38,909 nucleotides of DNA from Oxalobacteraceae bacterium (GTDB taxonomy: Bacteria; Pseudomonadota; Gammaproteobacteria; Burkholderiales; Burkholderiaceae_D): the NCBI GenBank assembly GCA_027490465.1, contig JAIXXZ010000014.1:1-38909 (forward strand), written 5' to 3'. The notes beneath the pieces are model-generated. The model did no database searches, was not told the origin of the DNA, and worked only from the letters and a program-made list of their open reading frames with translations. Each line of letters begins with the position of its first letter. Positions within the stretch are counted from its first letter, which is position 1. A program made the position numbers and the translations under genes. Shown here piece after piece: positions 35,405 through 38,909 of the stretch.

Positions 35405-37609
35405 CTAACCAGCGGTAGTCACAACGCTGGCCCGCGCCTTATGCAATTTTCTGTAACTGTCGAGCAAACGATGATGTCGATCGAGCCCCTCCAGTCTCAT
35501 ACTGGTTGGCGCTAGGCCGAAGAAGCGTACGCTGCCATCCACAGAACCCATGACGGCATCCATCCGCGCATTGCCATACATACGACGGAAGTTAAACTCG
35601 TAGTCATCCAGCTGCAAGTCGTCATCAAGCAGCACCTCCAGCACCACATTCAGGGCTTGGTAAAACAATTTACGCTCGACCGTATTGTCGTTGTATTGTA
35701 GGAAGGCTCCGACCAGCTCGTGGGCTTCTTCAAACTGCTTCAAGGCGAGATGAATCAGTAGCTTCAACTCAAGTACGGTCAGCTGGCCCCATTCCGTATT
35801 CTCGTCAAACTCAATGCCGATCAAGGTCGCGATATCAGAATACTCATCCAGCTCACTGTTTTCCAAACGATCTAGCAGCGCTGCCAGACTGGCATCATCC
35901 AGGCGATGCAAGTTCAGAATATCCGCGCGAAACAGCAAAGCCTTGTTGGTGTTATCCCAGACCAAATCCCCCACGGGATAGATTTCCGAATACCCAGGCA
36001 CTAAAATCCGGCAGGCTGTGGCACCTAACTGGTCATACTTGGCCATGTAAACTTCCTTGCCCATACCTTCGAGAATGCCGAGCAAGGTAGCGACTTCCTC
36101 CGCATTCGCGTTTTTACCTTGGCCGGAAAAATCCCACTCCACGAATTCGAAATTTGCTTTGGCACTAAAAAAGCGCCAGGACACGATCCCGCTGGAATCG
36201 ATGAAATGTTCAACGAAATTATTGGGCTCAGTGACGGCGTTGCTTTCAAAGGTGGGCTGGGGTAAATCGTTGAGGCCTTCAAAACTGCGCCCTTGCAGTA
36301 ATTCCGTGAGACTGCGCTCCAGCGCCACCTCGAAGCTTGGATGCGCACCGAACGAGGCAAAGACACCGCCTGTGCGCGGGTTCATCAAGGTCACGCACAT
36401 TACAGGGTAAGTACCTCCCAATGATGCGTCTTTTGCCAGCACCGGAAAACCCTGCGCTTCCAAGCCTTGAATGCCGGCCAGAATGCCAGGGTATTTCGAG
36501 AGCACGTCGGGTGGCACATCGGGCAAACAGATTTCACCTTCCAGGATTTCACGCTTGACCGCACGCTCAAAAATTTCAGACAGACATTGCACCTGCGCTT
36601 CAGCCAGCGTATTGCCGGCGCTCATGCCATTGCTGACGAACAGGTTCTCGATCAGGTTCGAGGGGAAATACACCACGGCGCCGTCGGATTGCCGCACAAA
36701 AGGTAGCGAACAAATACCGCGCTCTGCATTACCCGAGTTGGTGTCAAACAGATGCGAGCCACGCAACTCGCCATCGGGGTTGTAGATTGGCAGGCAGTAG
36801 TCATCGAGAATTTCAGTCGGAAGCGTATCCCCAGCGCCCGGCTTGAACCAGCGCTCGTTTGGATAATGAACAAAGGCTGAATTGGCAATGTCATCACCCC
36901 AAAAGGCGCCGGCGTAGAAGTGATTATTACTAAGTCGCTCGATATACTCGCCCAAGGCCGATGCCAGTGCGCTCTCCTTAGTGGCTCCCTTGCCATTGGT
37001 AAAACACATCGGCGAATGTGCATCGCGGATATGCAGCGACCACACGTTGGGAATGATATTCCGCCACGAAGCAATTTCAATCTTGATGCCAAGATCCGCC
37101 AGAAGTCCTGACATATTGGCGATGGTTTGCTCTAGCGGCAGGTCTTTGCCCGTAATAAAGGTGCTGGCGTCAGGCGTCGGCTTCAAGGTCAGTAAGGACT
37201 GCGCATCGGCATCCAGGCTATCGACTTCTTCAATGATAAATTCAGGTCCGGCTTGCACGACTTTTTTAACGCTGCAGCGCTCAATAGCCCGCAAAATGCC
37301 CCGGCGATCTACCTCTGGAATATCGGGAGGCAACTCCACCTGAATCTTGAAAATCTGCTGATAACGGTTTTCCGGATCAACGATATTGTTTTGGGACAGG
37401 CGGATATTTTCGGTGGGAATATTGCGAGTGTCACAGTACAACTTGGCAAAGTAGGCCGCGCACAAAGCCGACGACGCCAGAAAATAATCGAAGGGACCGG
37501 GTGCAGATCCATCGCCCTTGTAACGGATAGGTTGGTCGGCGATGACCGTAAAGTCATCGAACTTGGCTTCGAGACGCAGCTTGTCGAGAAAGTTAACCTT
37601 GATTTCCAT
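35405..37609 (-). CDS. OsmC-YcaO fusion protein
   Basis: 734 aa. Residues 1-145 form an OsmC-like domain with cysteines at positions 50 (LASSALCAAYF) and 112 (IERCSVKK), the spacing of peroxidatic OsmC/Ohr pairs. Residues ~150-734 match the full length of E. coli YcaO, including CFTNGKGATKESALASALGE (Ser217, Glu221, and Glu224 just after it, the ATP/Mg motif), EAQVQCLSEIFERAVK and the helical TPR-like tail. YcaO proteins activate amide carbonyls with ATP; E. coli YcaO is linked genetically to RimO-dependent methylthiolation of ribosomal protein S12. No RiPP precursor or dehydrogenase is adjacent, so a housekeeping role is more likely than peptide biosynthesis. No strong ribosome site precedes the ATG; an A/T-rich 90-nt region lies upstream. 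Confidence 0.88.
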   Translation of the reverse strand: MEIKVNFLDKLRLEAKFDDFTVIADQPIRYKGDGSAPGPFDYFLASSALCAAYFAKLYCDTRNIPTENIRLSQNNIVDPENRYQQIFKIQVELPPDIPEVDRRGILRAIERCSVKKVVQAGPEFIIEEVDSLDADAQSLLTLKPTPDASTFITGKDLPLEQTIANMSGLLADLGIKIEIASWRNIIPNVWSLHIRDAHSPMCFTNGKGATKESALASALGEYIERLSNNHFYAGAFWGDDIANSAFVHYPNERWFKPGAGDTLPTEILDDYCLPIYNPDGELRGSHLFDTNSGNAERGICSLPFVRQSDGAVVYFPSNLIENLFVSNGMSAGNTLAEAQVQCLSEIFERAVKREILEGEICLPDVPPDVLSKYPGILAGIQGLEAQGFPVLAKDASLGGTYPVMCVTLMNPRTGGVFASFGAHPSFEVALERSLTELLQGRSFEGLNDLPQPTFESNAVTEPNNFVEHFIDSSGIVSWRFFSAKANFEFVEWDFSGQGKNANAEEVATLLGILEGMGKEVYMAKYDQLGATACRILVPGYSEIYPVGDLVWDNTNKALLFRADILNLHRLDDASLAALLDRLENSELDEYSDIATLIGIEFDENTEWGQLTVLELKLLIHLALKQFEEAHELVGAFLQYNDNTVERKLFYQALNVVLEVLLDDDLQLDDYEFNFRRMYGNARMDAVMGSVDGSVRFFGLAPTSMRLEGLDRHHRLLDSYRKLHKARASVVTTAG

Positions 37610-37689
37610 AGAATTTTTTTAAAATCAACTTCACACCTAAAGGCAGCACCTAAAAATCTATTTGCCACATAAAATAAGAATTAGTCTTT

Positions 37690-38091
37690 TCAGTTGTCTT
37701 TATACTGGGTGGGACAATATGCCCGGCCTACTAACTTATTTCGAAGTGCCGCATGCTTAGTGACCCTGCCCGTCACACGCTTACGCCACAACTCAAAGGA
37801 GCTCCGTTTGAGCTCATAACGCATTAATTCAATTACTTGCGGCTCGGATAAGCCAAATGACTTCTCTATGGCATCAATTAGGCATGCGCCAAATATCTTG
37901 AGATCGAGTCGATTGAAATTGCACTTAAAAAATTACCTGTCCGCTCCGAAACCGGATCACTGGGCGTGAGACTGTTGGTCGATTCAGCAATGTTAAATAG
38001 CTTGAGAATGTCTGCTACTTCAGCGTAAATTTGCCCGGATTAAGCTCAGAACTTCATCATATAGCTGTTGAATCTTTTTTATAAATTTCAT
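37690..38091 (-). pseudogene. Frameshifted gene of unknown family
   Basis: On the minus strand an ATG at 38089-38091 opens MKFIKKIQQLYDEVLSLIRA and then stops. The next frame continues with IYAEVADILKLFNIAEST and PSDPVSERTGNFLSAIS. The first frame then resumes with FGACLIDAIEKSFGLSEPQV, ELMRYELKRSSFELWRKRVT and a tail ending PTQYKDN before the TGA at 37690-37692. Start and final stop are in the same frame (402 nt, 134 codons), so two compensating indels (or sequencing errors) would explain the break; a run of six T near the second shift is a likely site. All three pieces read like real protein. Family not recognised. It lies just upstream of the OsmC-YcaO gene on the same strand. Confidence 0.55.
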
Positions 38092-38104
38092 ACTTTATTA
38101 TTGA

Positions 38105-38290
38105 TCATGCAGTTATTGGTTGGCTTAATCTCCAAAGGCCGATGCCAGTCCAGATCGCGTAAGCCGTCCCAATGGGTATGTTTTGCTGCGCGAGCCAGAG
38201 GAAGTACCCGCTCAAGGCCATGAAACTCAAGGCGGTTGCATTGCCGCATCTTCTTTGGCACGCAGGCACGAATGTCGGCCTATCGGCCAT
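38105..38290 (-). pseudogene. Remnant of an SMR-family small multidrug transporter
   Basis: The frame contains FMALSGYFLWLAQQNIPIGT followed by AYAIWTGIG, which is the second membrane helix and the signature loop of SugE/EmrE-type SMR proteins (compare VGTAYAVWTGIG in SugE). The normal first helix with its essential glutamate is missing, and the frame ends 10 residues after GIG, where the third and fourth helices should follow. An ATG at 38290 exists, but a 61-aa product would not be a transporter. It is a broken fragment next to another broken gene. Confidence 0.7.
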
Positions 38291-38314
38291 CGACTATTAC
38301 TGGATGCTCTGATC

Positions 38315-38734
38315 CTATACGGTTTTCCAAGGATTAATGACGGTCAGGCCGGCCGCTTCAAAGGGCGATGTGTCGCGTGATGCCACTATAAAGCCGCGCG
38401 ATGACGCCACGGCGGCGATATAACCGTCTGGCGTTGGGAAACCAAGCCCGCCGTTCTTGGCCATCACTGCAAGGTCAGCATAATGGCGCGCTGCATCTGT
38501 ATCGAACGGCAGAATCCTGTCCTTGAAAAGCTCAAGCAGTTCAGTCAGGGCGCGGTCTAGCAGGTTTTTGCGCCTGCCCGAAGGCAGCGCCCGGATGCCA
38601 AACAGCAACTCGGCCAGCGTGACGCTCGATAAATGCAAAGTTTCCGCCGCTTGTTCGTTCAACCAGGCCCTCACTACGGCGTCTGGCTCTGGCTTCATCG
38701 CCTCGGAAACGACGTTGGTGTCTAGGACGATCAT
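38315..38734 (-). CDS. Type II toxin, PIN-domain ribonuclease (VapC/FitB-like)
   Basis: 139 aa PIN-domain protein. The acidic metal site is Asp5 (VLDTNVVSE), Glu42 (TLAELLFG), Asp103 (TPDGYIAA) and Asp121 (ASRDTSPF), the expected four-residue set. Length and the PTPDGYIAAVASSRG pattern suit the FitB branch of VapC toxins, which cleave RNA when released from the antitoxin. The ATG follows the stop of the upstream antitoxin gene with no gap (TGAATG), so the two are translationally coupled. Confidence 0.94.
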   Translation of the reverse strand: MIVLDTNVVSEAMKPEPDAVVRAWLNEQAAETLHLSSVTLAELLFGIRALPSGRRKNLLDRALTELLELFKDRILPFDTDAARHYADLAVMAKNGGLGFPTPDGYIAAVASSRGFIVASRDTSPFEAAGLTVINPWKTV

Positions 38735-38909
38735 TCAGTCAAAACTCAACGGTTTCGCCGGCGTCTTATCACGCACGTTCTCGAACGCAACAAAATCTTC
38801 ATTAGTCAGACCGATCTTGCGACCGATGGCGGCCAAAGCTTCGCCCATACGCACGCGCTTCTGCGGCTTGACCACGGCCGCCAAAATCTCGCGCACCTCC
38901 GCTTCCGTG
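38735..38909 (-). CDS. Partial antitoxin (FitA/VapB-like), N-terminus off the window
   Basis: The minus-strand frame ending at the TGA 38735-38737 reads TEAEVREILAAVVKPQKRVR...VAFENVRDKTPAKPLSFD; its start lies beyond position 38909. EAEVREIL is the tail of the ribbon-helix-helix/FitA N-terminal domain, and the rest is the toxin-wrapping C-terminal region. It abuts the PIN toxin gene with no spacing. As in other pairs, the complex probably represses its own promoter, which is outside the window. Confidence 0.85.
   Translation of the reverse strand, partial: TEAEVREILAAVVKPQKRVRMGEALAAIGRKIGLTNEDFVAFENVRDKTPAKPLSFD

Noticed and set aside
35401-35416. ACCGCT-AACC-AGCGGT palindrome at the ycaO stop
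   Set aside because: A 6-bp stem without a T-run; too weak to call a terminator.
35405-38091. A RiPP (azoline peptide) biosynthetic cluster around YcaO
   Set aside because: The protein matches E. coli-type YcaO over its full length and there is no E1-like partner, dehydrogenase, transporter or precursor-like short gene nearby.

Overview
The window looks like a chromosomal segment of a Betaproteobacterium, most likely Burkholderiales and possibly near Oxalobacteraceae. This rests on protein style (hopanoid-type squalene genes hpnCDE, a QueE with a CX14CX2C cluster loop, the alr-radA / lplT pairing, a TctE-type two-component system) and on a recurring TAAAAT -10 box. It is inferred from family knowledge and not proven by a search. 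Most of the window is dense core metabolism. The last ~2.5 kb at the right end is accessory and decayed.

Layout. 1-4.5 kb: a tRNA-Leu(TAG) and a two-gene RND efflux operon, both on the minus strand. 4.6-7.65 kb: hpnC-hpnD-hpnE on the plus strand, converting farnesyl diphosphate to squalene, with no cyclase gene beside it. 7.8-11.7 kb: alr-radA (minus) divergent from lplT (plus). 11.8-14.7 kb: a tight minus-strand run tsaB-rimI-udg-DUF1853. 14.8-19.6 kb: a small thioredoxin, a solitary Tat-exported molybdenum hydroxylase large subunit, a MarC membrane protein, a LysR regulator and a cold-shock protein. 19.9-27.9 kb: nadB on plus, facing a long minus-strand run queE-queD-tadA-ldcA-ABC-F-nadA-nadC that combines queuosine/tRNA modification, murein recycling, ribosome protection and quinolinate/NAD synthesis. 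28-31.5 kb: a response regulator/histidine kinase pair and a TrpB2-type PLP enzyme. 31.7-35.2 kb: a PsiF-repeat secreted protein, an amidase with a small partner gene, a HELLH membrane protein and an LprI-like secreted protein. 35.4-38.9 kb: an OsmC-YcaO fusion, a frameshifted unknown gene, an SMR efflux remnant and a VapC/FitB-type toxin with its partial antitoxin.

The most notable non-gene structures are as follows. Two copies of a ~135 bp repeat with inverted ends (7651-7785 and 11694-11828) each sit exactly at a convergent gene junction and touch or supply the stop codons of the flanking genes. A separate 104 bp near-palindromic element lies at 18184-18287. A mirrored pair of apparently leaderless start sites separates tsaB from the thioredoxin gene. 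A 10-bp hairpin lies in the ABC-F leader. An orphan plus-strand terminator lies upstream of hpnC.

I do not see a CRISPR array, prophage, complete insertion sequence or clear multi-gene novel defence system. The best candidates for undescribed biology are the junction repeats, the HELLH membrane protein with its face-to-face small partner, and the degraded region next to the YcaO fusion.
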